Source of the DNA: DATARH01 sp035504075
GTDB taxonomy: Bacteria > Pseudomonadota > Alphaproteobacteria > ATCC43930 > CGMCC-115725
NCBI GenBank assembly: GCA_035504075.1
Contig: DATJSO010000062.1
Span: 1-14,597 of the forward strand
Direction: 5' to 3'
Length of the DNA stretch: 14,597 nucleotides
Shown here: positions 7,685 to 14,597 of the stretch, piece by piece
Position numbering within the stretch: the stretch's first letter is position 1
Layout: each line of letters begins with the position of its first letter
Translations under genes and position numbers: made by a program
Notes under the pieces: generated by a model
Seen by the model: the letters and a program-made list of their open reading frames with translations, nothing else
Told to the model about the DNA's origin: nothing
Database searches by the model: none

Positions 7685-8547
7685 GCGCCGAGCCTCGCGG
7701 CCAGTGCGCCGGCGCCACCGCCGCCGCTGCGCCCGGCGCGCCGCAGGATTTCGGCCGCGAGCTCGACATAGGCCAACGAGCCGGCGCAGCGCTCGTCGTA
7801 GACGAGTACCGGCAAACCGTGCGACGGCGCCTCGGAGATGCGGACATTGCGCGGGATCATCGTCTCGTAAACCTTGCTGCCGAAATGGCCGCGCACATCG
7901 GCGGCGACGAGATCGCAGAGGTTGTTGCGGCGGTCGTACATCGTCAGCAGCACGCCATGCAGCTCAAGCCGCGGGTTGAGCCCTCGCTGCACTCGCTCGA
8001 TCGTTGCGGTCAACTGCGCCAGGCCTTCGAGCGCATAGAACTCGCATTGCAGTGGCACCAGCACGCGTTCGGCCGCGACGAGCGCATTGACGGTCACCAG
8101 GTTAAGCGACGGTGGGCAGTCGATCAGCACTTCATCCCAACCGCCGAGCCGGTCGCCGATCGCCTGCTGCAGCAGAAATTCGCGGCGCGGGCGTTGGCCG
8201 ATCTCCAATTCGGCACCGGCCAGGTCGGGCGACGCCGGGACCAGCGACAGGTGCGGCACCGCCGTGTCGATGACGGCTTTTTCCAGCGCCGCCTCGCCGA
8301 GCAGCAGCTCATAGCTCGTTACCCCGCGGGCATCGCGCGTTATGCCAAGCCCGGTGCTGGCATTCCCCTGCGGGTCGAGGTCGATGACCAGCACGCGATG
8401 GCCGCCGCTGGTCGCCAGCGCCGTGCCGAGATTGACCGCGGTCGTCGTCTTGCCGACGCCGCCCTTCTGGTTGGCGATCGCAACGACGCCGGCGCGGCGC
8501 GCGACCGGCAGGCGAGCGGGCGGTTTAGCCCTCGCGAACAGCTTCAC
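7681..8547 (-). CDS. parA: Chromosome-partitioning ATPase ParA (Soj/MinD family)
   Basis: The protein has 288 aa. ParA forms ATP-dependent dimers on the nucleoid and drives movement of ParB-parS complexes. The deviant Walker A motif KGGVGKTT is at residues 28-35 with signature Lys28 and P-loop Lys33; LVIDLDPQGNAS follows at switch I, then VLIDCPPSLN (Walker B), and RNVRISEAPSHGLPV near the C-terminus, all diagnostic of the chromosomal ParA family. The start is a GTG at 8547 inside the end of rsmG (23-nt overlap), giving a 20-residue basic extension before the first strand, slightly longer than common homologues. The Gly/Ala-rich tail (GGGGAG) looks disordered. The stop overlaps the parB ATG by 4 nt. 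Membership in the mnmG-rsmG-parA-parB operon is the standard alphaproteobacterial arrangement. Confidence 0.96.
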
Positions 8548-9163
8548 GGCGACTCACTCGCGACAGGCGCAGAATGACGCCGTGCGGATCGCTGCGGCTG
8601 GCGTACGTCGTGACATCCATGACCCACATCTTTTGTGCTGCCGCCAATTCTTGCCCCGCCTCCCGGCCCTTCGGGAAGAGACATACCGTGGCGGGGCCGA
8701 TAAGCCGCTCAGACCAAGGCAGAAGCCGGTCGAGCGGCGCCAGCGCGCGGGCCGTCACGACGGCGGCGGCGCGCGGCGGCAACGAATCGATTCGCCCGTG
8801 GCGGATCGTCACGGCCGCCTCGGTCAGCCGTGCCGCCTCGCGCAGGAAGGCGCATTTCCGCGCGTCGGCCTCGACCAGCGTGGTGCCGGGGGCGCCCATG
8901 ATTGCCAGCACGAGGCCGGGGAAACCGGCACCGCTGCCGAGATCGACGAGGCTGTCGGCGGTCGCCGGGAGCAGCGGCAAGAGCTGCGCCGAATCGAGAA
9001 AATGACGCCGCCACACATCGCCGATGGTGCTGGGCGCAACAAGATTGATCCGAGCGGACCACTGCCGCAGCAGCGCCGCGTAGGCGCGCAACCGATCGGC
9101 TGTTTCACGTGAAACACCGGTAAGCGCAGCAAAATCTTCCGGATTAAGCGGCGCGGGGTTCAG
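8525..9163 (-). CDS. rsmG: 16S rRNA (guanine527-N7)-methyltransferase RsmG (GidB)
   Basis: RsmG uses S-adenosylmethionine to methylate N7 of G527 in 16S rRNA. The SAM loop VDLGSGAGFPGLVLAI is plain, with RINLVAPST and WRRHFLDSAQLLPLLP before it and TARALAPLDRLL after it, all typical. The start is a problem. The first ATG/GTG/TTG in the frame is TTG at 9091, which would give 188 aa and remove the N-terminal helix. The reading upstream encodes NPEDFAALTGVSRETADRL, matching the conserved family N-terminus, and continues to a stop just before 9172. The only start-like codon there is CTG at 9163-9161, giving 212 aa, the usual length, with a 20-nt overlap on mnmG. I therefore take CTG 9163, with TTG 9091 as fallback. 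The VSRET stretch is encoded by a parS site. The 3' end overlaps parA by 23 nt. Confidence 0.9.
   Translation of the reverse strand: MNPAPLNPEDFAALTGVSRETADRLRAYAALLRQWSARINLVAPSTIGDVWRRHFLDSAQLLPLLPATADSLVDLGSGAGFPGLVLAIMGAPGTTLVEADARKCAFLREAARLTEAAVTIRHGRIDSLPPRAAAVVTARALAPLDRLLPWSERLIGPATVCLFPKGREAGQELAAAQKMWVMDVTTYASRSDPHGVILRLSRVSRREAVREG
9101..9116. promoter_or_regulatory. parS: parS1 centromere site, perfect 16-bp palindrome
   Basis: The sequence TGTTTCACGTGAAACA matches the bacterial parS consensus at all 16 positions and is a perfect palindrome. It lies in the 5' coding part of rsmG, where on the minus strand it encodes V-S-R-E-T. ParB loads here; the ParB and ParA genes are 0.5-1.4 kb downstream. 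Confidence 0.95.
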
Positions 9164-11024
9164 GGCGGCGCTTCACATATTGCAGCAGGGCGGCGAGCGC
9201 CGCCGGGGTGACGCCGGAAATGCGCGATGCGGCGCCGAGCGTCGCCGGCCGCGCCGCCGCAAGCTTGCCGCGGATCTCGGCCGACAGGCCGCCGACCGCC
9301 GCGTAATCGAGCGCCGCCGGCAGGACCATCGCCTCGTCGCGGCGGAATGCGGCGATGTCGCGCGCCTGACGGTCGAGATAGCCGGCATAGCGCGCGTCGA
9401 TTTCGAGCTGCTCGGCGATATCGGCCGACAGCGTCGCCAGCTGCGGCCATACGGCCGTGAGCCGCGCCACGTCGATGTCGGGGTGCGCCAGCAGCTCGGC
9501 GGCCGAGCGCGCGATGCCGTCGGCGTTGACCGCGATGCCGTATCGGCGCAGCGCGGTCGGCGATAACCGCAGCTCGGCCGCGAGCCGGCGCGCCCTGTCG
9601 AGTGCCGCCATTTTGGCGTTAAAGGCGCGGGCGCGTTCCCCGCCCACCGCGGCAATCGCGATGCCCCTCGCGGTCAGCCGCTGGTCGGCGTTGTCGGCCC
9701 GCAGGGTCAGCCGGTATTCGGCGCGCGATGTAAACATGCGGTAGGGTTCACCGGTGCCGCGGGTCACAAGGTCGTCGATCAAGACGCCGACATAGGCATC
9801 GGCGCGGTCGAGCACGAAGGGTTCCGCCGCGCCCGAAGCTGCCAGCGCGGCGTTGACGCCGGCGACGAGCCCCTGCGCCGCCGCCTCTTCGTAGCCGGTC
9901 GTGCCGTTGATCTGGCCGGCGAGATAGAGGCCGGGCACGCGTTTCGTCTCCAAGCTCGGGAAAAGCTCGCGCGGATCGACATAGTCGTATTCGATCGCAT
10001 AGCCGGGCCGCTGTATGACGGCATGTTCGAGGCCGGGGATCGTCGCGATGAACGCCGCCTGCACATCGCGCGGCAGCGAGGTCGAGACGCCGTTCGGGTA
10101 GATTGTGTTGTCGTCGAGGCCTTCCGGTTCGAGAAAGATCTGATGCCGCTCGCGCTCGGCGAAGCGAACGATCTTGTCCTCGATCGACGGGCAATAGCGT
10201 GGTCCGACGCCGGTGATCTCGCCGCCGTAAAGCGGTGAGCGGCCGAGATTGTCGCGGATCACGGCATGGGTCGCCGCAGTTGTCTCGGTAATGTGGCAGA
10301 CGACCTGCGGCGTCCGGATCCGCTCTGTCATGAAAGAGAACGGCGTCGGCGGATCATCGCCCGGCTGTCTGTCGAGGCCGCGCCAGTCGATCGTGTCGCC
10401 GTCGAGGCGCGGCGGCGTGCCGGTCTTCAGCCGGCCGATCGCAAAGCCGCGCCGCCGCAGCGTTTGCGACAGACCGAGCGACGGCGCTTCGCCGATCCGG
10501 CCGGCCGGGATCTTGTCGGAACCGATATGGATGAGGCCGCCGAGGAAGGTGCCGGTCGTCAAGATGACGCGGCCGGCGCCGAGGCGGCGCCCGTCGCCGA
10601 GCACGAGGCCGCGGATACGGCCTGCCGGGTCGAACAGGAGGTCGTCCGCGGCGCCCTCGACGATGGAAAGCCCCTCGATTTCGGCGAGGATTTCGCCGAT
10701 CGCCCGGCGATAAAGCTTGCGGTCCGCCTGTGCGCGCGGCCCGCGCACCGCCGGTCCCTTGCTGCGGTTCAACATGCGGAACTGGATGCCGGCGCGGTCG
10801 ATCGCCCGACCCATGATCCCGTCGAGTGCGTCGATTTCGCGGACGAGATGACCCTTGGCGAGGCCGCCGATCGCCGGGTTGCATGACATTTCGCCGATCG
10901 TCGCGCGGCGATGCGTCAACAGCGCCGTCCTCGCGCCGAGACGGGCCGCCGCGGCGGCCGCCTCGCAGCCGGCGTGCCCGCCGCCGAGCACGACGACGTC
11001 GTAATGTCCGGTCGCGTTGTCCAT
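9144..11024 (-). CDS. mnmG: tRNA uridine-5-carboxymethylaminomethyl modification enzyme MnmG (GidA)
   Basis: The protein has 626 aa from ATG 11024, the usual length for MnmG. With MnmE it installs cmnm5 or nm5 on U34 of certain tRNAs, using FAD, NADH and methylene-THF. Visible: the FAD-binding VVLGGGHAGCEAA at residues 11-23, EMSCNPAIGGLAKGHL at about 45-60, GPAVRGPRAQADR, TGTFLGG, GSDKIPAGRIGE, RLKTGTPPRL, YCPSIEDK, GQINGTTGYEEAAAQGL, the TSRAEYRL segment and the C-terminal helical MnmE/tRNA-binding domain ending in KRRPEPRAA. A second start, ATG 11078 with GGAGG three nt before it, would add 18 residues beginning MFHVKP encoded by parS2; ATG 11024 has only a weak ribosome site. It leads the rsmG-parA-parB operon. 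MnmE, commonly just upstream in alphaproteobacteria, is not here. Confidence 0.95.
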   Translation of the reverse strand: MDNATGHYDVVVLGGGHAGCEAAAAAARLGARTALLTHRRATIGEMSCNPAIGGLAKGHLVREIDALDGIMGRAIDRAGIQFRMLNRSKGPAVRGPRAQADRKLYRRAIGEILAEIEGLSIVEGAADDLLFDPAGRIRGLVLGDGRRLGAGRVILTTGTFLGGLIHIGSDKIPAGRIGEAPSLGLSQTLRRRGFAIGRLKTGTPPRLDGDTIDWRGLDRQPGDDPPTPFSFMTERIRTPQVVCHITETTAATHAVIRDNLGRSPLYGGEITGVGPRYCPSIEDKIVRFAERERHQIFLEPEGLDDNTIYPNGVSTSLPRDVQAAFIATIPGLEHAVIQRPGYAIEYDYVDPRELFPSLETKRVPGLYLAGQINGTTGYEEAAAQGLVAGVNAALAASGAAEPFVLDRADAYVGVLIDDLVTRGTGEPYRMFTSRAEYRLTLRADNADQRLTARGIAIAAVGGERARAFNAKMAALDRARRLAAELRLSPTALRRYGIAVNADGIARSAAELLAHPDIDVARLTAVWPQLATLSADIAEQLEIDARYAGYLDRQARDIAAFRRDEAMVLPAALDYAAVGGLSAEIRGKLAAARPATLGAASRISGVTPAALAALLQYVKRRPEPRAA

Positions 11025-11061
11025 TGTCGGGGATTCTAGGAAGCGCGCGGCCGCCTGTCGA

Positions 11062-11077
11062 GGTTTCACGTGAAACA
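11062..11077. promoter_or_regulatory. parS: parS2 centromere site (15 of 16 consensus positions)
   Basis: The plus strand reads GGTTTCACGTGAAACA; only the first base departs from the consensus TGTTTCACGTGAAACA, and the inner 14 bp (11063-11076) are a perfect palindrome. It lies upstream of ATG 11024 of mnmG and about 1.96 kb from parS1. On the minus strand it overlaps an ATG at 11078 and would encode F-H-V-K after that methionine. Confidence 0.9.
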
Positions 11078-11174
11078 TCCACCTCCGGCGATGCCGTCGC
11101 GCCGCGCAACCCCGGCTGCGCCGCGCGCCGGAAATTGTGGCCCGACCCACCGTTGTTTCAAACGCAAATTGCCG

Positions 11175-11203
11175 ATTATAAAGGCCACACCGGCTGTGGT
11201 TGC
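11175..11203 (-). promoter_or_regulatory. Candidate promoter of the mnmG-rsmG-parA-parB operon
   Basis: On the minus strand a perfect TATAAT lies at 11180-11175, in an AT-rich patch about 100 nt before ATG 11078 and 155 nt before ATG 11024. No good -35 hexamer is found at 16-18 nt (GCAACC at 17 nt). Instead the dyad CCACA-N5-TGTGG at 11185-11199 fills the spacer and -35 area and may bind a regulator. The start of transcription would be near 11168. Confidence 0.4.
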
Positions 11204-11211
11204 CGGAAGTT

Positions 11212-11242
11212 TTGAAAGCAGCTAATATAGAGAGCATCTAAT
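11212..11242 (+). promoter_or_regulatory. Candidate sigma70 promoter for the fusion gene and GT4 gene
   Basis: TTGAAA at 11212-11217 (5 of 6 to TTGACA) and TCTAAT at 11237-11242 (5 of 6 to TATAAT) are separated by 19 nt, slightly longer than ideal. Transcription would start near 11250, giving a leader of about 215 nt to ATG 11466. A 13-bp palindrome, ATCGGT-G-ACCGAT at 11268-11280, falls shortly after this start and could be an operator. Confidence 0.4.
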
Positions 11243-11465
11243 CAAGCTGTTCCTGAAATCGTTGGCGATCGGTGACCGATTGTGCCGGTAATTACATGGC
11301 GGGTACCAGCTTCTATCGCGTGCCGGCGCGAGGCGCCTTGCTCAGAGGATGTGGACGGCGGCCCGCCTTCGATGTCTTTGCCGTTCGATCCCGGGTAGCC
11401 CGCGCAGCGAGGCATGGCGGAAACAAATGGACGGGCGTCCAGCTCAGACGAGTGAGTTTGCGGTT

Positions 11466-13559
11466 ATGCGACGAATATTGTTCGTTGGTGCGGGGTATAT
11501 TGCGGGGATTCATGCCGAAGTATTGCGCTCTCTTCCGGGCGTGCAGCTTTCCGGTGTCGTCGATCGCGACGACAACGCGGCGGCGGCGCTGGCGCGGCAG
11601 TGGCAGATTCCGCGGGTCTTTGCCTCAACCGAGCGTGCGCTGGAGGCAGGCAACATTGACTGCGTCCACATATTGACCCCTCCCGGCGCGCATACCGCCG
11701 CGGCTCTGCCGTTTTTGCGGGCTCGCCTGCCGGTACTCATCGAAAAGCCGCTCGGTGCCTCCGACGCCGAATGCCGCCTGCTGCTGTCCGCCGCCGCCGA
11801 GGCGGACATCCCGCTCGGGATCAACCAGAATTTCGTATATCACCCGGCATTCATTCGTCTGAAGCGCTGCATCGACGAGCGGCGGCTGGGGCGGCCGGCC
11901 TTTGTTTCATCGATTTTCAACCTGCCGCTGCAGCAGCTGCAAGCCCGCCAATTCGGCCACTGGATGTTTGAGGAGCCTGGCAACATTCTGCTGGAACAGG
12001 CGGTGCACCCGTTGTCCCAAATCGTCGCCCTCGCCGGCCGGGTCGAAGATTTTGCGGTGATCGCCGAACCGCCGCGCGAGATTTCCGCGGGCGTGCCGCT
12101 TTACACGTCGCTGAGCATGGCGTTGCGCTGCGAGCGAATACCGGCGCAATTGCGTGTCGCCGTGGGGCAGAGTTTCCCGTTCTGGCAGGTCGCCGTGACC
12201 TGCGACGACGGCGTTGCCGTCGCCGACATGCAGAACAACCGGTTTTTTACATACCGCCAGACGCGCTGGCTGCCCTTTATCGACAACACCCTGTCCGGCG
12301 CGCAGACGGCAGGATCGCTGCTGCGCGACAGCGGCGCGATGACCGCCAACTACATTCTCTCGACCGCAAAGATCAAACCCAGAACCGACAGCTTTTTTCA
12401 AAGCATGAAGGAAAGCATCGGCGCCTTTCATGACGCGCTTGACGGCGGACGCAAGCCGCCGCTCGACGGCAGCTTTGGCGCCCATCTGGTCGCCACTTGT
12501 GAAACCATCGCGCAGGCTGCTTTCGTGCCGTCGCATCGGCCGGCGCCGCGACCGGCAATCGGCGATTTTGAGGTCGTCGCATTAGGCGGTACCGGGTTTA
12601 TCGGTGCGCACCTCGTCAAGCGCCTGCTCGCCGAAGGTCGCCGCGTCGGCGTGATGGCCCGCACCATCCGCAATCTGCCGCCGATATTTTCCGATCCGCG
12701 CGTCGTCGTGATGCAGGGTGATGTGCGGGTGAGAGCCGATGTGGAGCGTGCCATTGGCGGCGCGCGATGGGTGGTCAACCTAGCGCATGGCGGTGGCGGC
12801 CGAACCGATGAGGAGATCCGCGCCAATATGGTCGACGGCGCCGAGAGCGTCGCGCGGGTCTGCCTGGCGCGCAATATCGAACGGCTGGTGCATGTCGGGT
12901 CTATTGCCGGTCTCTATCTTGGGCCGCAATCCGCCCCGATCACGGGATCGACGCCGCCCGACCCCATGTCTGATCGGCGCAACGCCTATTCTCGCGGCAA
13001 GGCCGAGTGCGACCGTCTGCTGTCGGCGCTGCACGAACGCGAGGGGCTACCGGTCTGCATCTTGCGCCCGGGGATTGTCGTCGGCGAAGGCGGGTTGCCG
13101 TTTCACAGCGGCCTTGGATTTTTCAACAACGAACAGCATTGCCTCGGTTGGAACGCCGGTCGCAATCCGCTGCCGTTCGTTCTGGCAGAAGACGTGGCGG
13201 CGGCGATTTGGCTGGCGTGCACAACGCCTGATATCGCCGGACGGGCGTATAATCTGGTCGGTGACGTACGTCTCAGCGCCCGCGAATACATCGCCGAATT
13301 GGCGATCGTGCTCGAGCGGCCGCTGCGCTTTCATCCCAAGCACGCGACCGTATTCTGGGCACAGGAATTCGCCAAATGGGTCATCAAGCGTCTTATCGGA
13401 CGGAGATCGACGCCCGCCCCGGCACGGCGGGATTTTTTGTCATGGGGTTTGACGGCGAAATTTGACTGCAGCGACGCCAAGCGAGACCTCGGCTGGCGAC
13501 CCGCCGGCGATCATGAATATTTCATCGACCACGGCCTTCGCGTTTGCCGCGAGCAATGA
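11466..13559 (+). CDS. Fused Gfo/Idh/MocA oxidoreductase and SDR epimerase/dehydratase
   Basis: One reading frame of 697 aa holds two complete NAD(P)-binding enzymes. Residues 1 to about 365 are a Gfo/Idh/MocA oxidoreductase: RRILFVGAGYIAG with the Rossmann glycines from Gly8, HILTPPGAH, the catalytic-lysine motif EKPLG at 93-97, NQNFVYHP, and EQAVHPLSQ with His181. Residues about 370-697 are an extended SDR: GGTGFIG at 374-380, a GDVR segment after the acidic-loop region, VHVGSIAGLY, the catalytic Tyr508 and Lys512 (YSRGK), LRPGIVVGEGG, and LGW near the end. Such enzymes oxidise or epimerise nucleotide sugars, so the protein may catalyse two successive steps on one sugar. ATG 11466 is chosen because the first strand begins at residue 3; ATG 11427 in frame would add 13 residues, and the frame is open to 11349. 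It overlaps the glycosyltransferase gene by 4 nt, supporting a glycan role. The substrate is unknown. Confidence 0.85.
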   Translation: MRRILFVGAGYIAGIHAEVLRSLPGVQLSGVVDRDDNAAAALARQWQIPRVFASTERALEAGNIDCVHILTPPGAHTAAALPFLRARLPVLIEKPLGASDAECRLLLSAAAEADIPLGINQNFVYHPAFIRLKRCIDERRLGRPAFVSSIFNLPLQQLQARQFGHWMFEEPGNILLEQAVHPLSQIVALAGRVEDFAVIAEPPREISAGVPLYTSLSMALRCERIPAQLRVAVGQSFPFWQVAVTCDDGVAVADMQNNRFFTYRQTRWLPFIDNTLSGAQTAGSLLRDSGAMTANYILSTAKIKPRTDSFFQSMKESIGAFHDALDGGRKPPLDGSFGAHLVATCETIAQAAFVPSHRPAPRPAIGDFEVVALGGTGFIGAHLVKRLLAEGRRVGVMARTIRNLPPIFSDPRVVVMQGDVRVRADVERAIGGARWVVNLAHGGGGRTDEEIRANMVDGAESVARVCLARNIERLVHVGSIAGLYLGPQSAPITGSTPPDPMSDRRNAYSRGKAECDRLLSALHEREGLPVCILRPGIVVGEGGLPFHSGLGFFNNEQHCLGWNAGRNPLPFVLAEDVAAAIWLACTTPDIAGRAYNLVGDVRLSAREYIAELAIVLERPLRFHPKHATVFWAQEFAKWVIKRLIGRRSTPAPARRDFLSWGLTAKFDCSDAKRDLGWRPAGDHEYFIDHGLRVCREQ

Positions 13560-14597
13560 GCCCGTCAGCCCGCATCATTCTCCACGTATTCAGCACGCTG
13601 GAGATCGGCGGCCCGCAAATCCGCTTTGTGCGGCTCGCCAACCACTTTGGCCGCACGTATCGCCATGTCGTCATCGCAATGGACGGCGTGACGGATGCGT
13701 TGAGCCATGTTGCCGCCGATGTGGATATTCGGGTGATCGACACACCGGTGAAAAGGGGCGGCAGCATCGGCGTTGCGCTCGCCAATTTGCGCCGCTTCCG
13801 ACGCATGCTGCGCAGCCTTCGGCCGGATCTCCTGGTGACCGCGAATTGGGGCACGGTGGAATGGGCGCTGGCCAATTTGGACAAGCGTGTCCCGCATCTC
13901 CACCTGGAAGACGGCTTCGGCCCGGAAGAGGCATCGGGACAGATCCCGCGGCGCGTTTGGGCGCGTCGCCTGCTGCTGCGCGGCAGCGCTGTGCTGGTGC
14001 CGTCGCAAACCTTGTACCGCATCGCCAGGCACATCTGGCGCCTGCCCGAAAGGCGGCTGCTCTATCTACCCAATGGCGTCGATTGCGATCGCTTCGGCAT
14101 CGCGTATGACGGCGAATTTGCGACCAGCCTCGGGATTGAAGCCGGCGTCCCGGTCGTCGGAACGGTGGCCGGGCTGCGGGCCGAGAAAAACATCGCTCGG
14201 CTGTTCGACGCCTTTGCGCCGATTGCGCGTCGGCAGCCGGCGCAACTCGTTGTCGTCGGCGACGGCCCGCAGCGCGACGAACTTGCCGCGCGCGCCGAGG
14301 CGCTGGGGCTGTGCGACAGGGTGATCATGACCGGACAATGCTCCGCGCCGGAGCGGTTACTGCCGAGGTTCGACATCTACGCGGTCTCGTCCGACACCGA
14401 GCAGATGCCGTTGTCGGTCCTGGAGGCGATGGCCGCCGGCCGGCCGCTGGTCGCGACCGATGTGGGTGATATTCGCGCGATGGTCGATCCGCAAAATCAC
14501 CCGTTTCTGGTCGCACGAGACGCGGATGCAATGACCCGAGCGATGACGGCGCTGATCGACGACCCCGACGGGGCTGCCGCGATTGGCGCGGCGAACG
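13556..14597 (+). CDS. GT4-family glycosyltransferase (3' end outside window)
   Basis: The frame is open for 347 codons from ATG 13556 to the window end. The ATG overlaps the stop of the fusion gene as ATGA, implying translational coupling. The N-terminal part begins ILHVFSTLEIGGPQIRFVRL, the usual opening of GT-B retaining glycosyltransferases with its GGP loop; LYLPNGVDCDRF near residue 170 and VGTVAGLRAEKNIARLFDAF near 203-222 mark the start of the C-terminal nucleotide-sugar domain. VVVGDGPQRDEL and the E-x7-E motif with Glu282 and Glu290 (TEQMPLSVLEAMAAGRP) complete the GT4 signature. The enzyme most likely adds a sugar to a lipid-linked or polysaccharide acceptor at the cytoplasmic membrane, possibly using a product of the fused enzyme before it. 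Acceptor and donor cannot be told from sequence. Confidence 0.9.
   Translation, partial: MSPSARIILHVFSTLEIGGPQIRFVRLANHFGRTYRHVVIAMDGVTDALSHVAADVDIRVIDTPVKRGGSIGVALANLRRFRRMLRSLRPDLLVTANWGTVEWALANLDKRVPHLHLEDGFGPEEASGQIPRRVWARRLLLRGSAVLVPSQTLYRIARHIWRLPERRLLYLPNGVDCDRFGIAYDGEFATSLGIEAGVPVVGTVAGLRAEKNIARLFDAFAPIARRQPAQLVVVGDGPQRDELAARAEALGLCDRVIMTGQCSAPERLLPRFDIYAVSSDTEQMPLSVLEAMAAGRPLVATDVGDIRAMVDPQNHPFLVARDADAMTRAMTALIDDPDGAAAIGAAN

Larger units (their letters stand above)
11025..11465. other. Divergent control region between mnmG and the fusion gene
   Basis: About 440 nt carry no convincing gene. From left to right it holds the possible upstream start of mnmG (11078), parS2, a minus-strand TATAAT at 11175-11180 with an adjoining dyad at 11185-11199, a plus-strand promoter candidate at 11212-11242, a 13-bp palindrome at 11268-11280, and then a GC-rich leader of about 185 nt before ATG 11466. 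The stretch 11150-11250 is clearly more AT-rich than the rest of the window, as expected of promoters. No DnaA box was seen. Confidence 0.6.

Noticed and set aside
11032..11036. GANTC (CcrM methylation) sites near the mnmG and parA starts
   Set aside because: Such 5-bp sites are expected dozens of times in a window of this size, so these positions carry no weight alone.
11150..11250. AT-rich patch near parS as a replication origin
   Set aside because: No DnaA box-like sequence or iteron cluster was seen; the patch is short and explained by divergent promoters.
11272..11676. Possible small leader protein of 134 codons before the fusion gene
   Set aside because: It runs deep into the well-supported Gfo/Idh coding region in another frame, has no recognisable motif and no convincing ribosome site.

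Overview
The window is GC-rich DNA (by eye about two thirds G+C) from a bacterium. The minus-strand order mnmG-rsmG-parA-parB, with two parS centromere sites in and beside the operon, is the classic chromosome-partition neighbourhood of Alphaproteobacteria, so I assign it to that class. The order or genus cannot be fixed from this sequence. No rRNA, tRNA, CRISPR array, insertion sequence or attachment site was seen.

Layout. (1) Positions 1-4543, plus strand: a tightly packed operon. It holds the 3' part of a long protein with a coiled coil and about 17 Sel1 repeats, then a glucose-1-phosphate cytidylyltransferase (rfbF), an RmlC-type sugar 3,5-epimerase (rfbC) and an extended SDR sugar dehydratase/reductase. 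This looks like part of a CDP-deoxyhexose pathway for a surface glycan; the 4,6-dehydratase it would need is not in view. (2) Positions 4697-6760, plus strand: a luciferase-like flavin monooxygenase followed immediately, in the same frame, by an alpha/beta-hydrolase-fold protein whose nucleophile position is glycine instead of serine. (3) Positions 6788-11024, minus strand: parB, parA, rsmG and mnmG, read in the order mnmG to parB, with overlapping junctions. One perfect parS lies inside the 5' end of rsmG and a second, nearly perfect one in the mnmG leader. A hairpin sits in the 27-nt convergent gap after parB and the hydrolase. (4) Positions 11025-11465: a divergent control region with parS2, a perfect minus-strand TATAAT with an adjacent dyad, and a plausible plus-strand sigma70 promoter. 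(5) Positions 11466-14597, plus strand: an unusual single polypeptide joining a Gfo/Idh/MocA oxidoreductase to an SDR epimerase/dehydratase, overlapping by ATGA with a GT4 glycosyltransferase cut by the window edge.

How it fits together. The housekeeping tRNA/rRNA-modification and chromosome-segregation operon is sandwiched between two blocks of nucleotide-sugar and glycosyltransferase genes. Its usual alphaproteobacterial neighbours mnmE (upstream) and holA (downstream) are absent on both sides, which suggests that glycan genes were inserted around the operon or that the region was rearranged. The points most worth a second look are the hydrolase without its serine, the fused double-Rossmann enzyme, the non-canonical start of rsmG with parS embedded in its coding sequence, and the possible use of parS2 as the first codons of mnmG.
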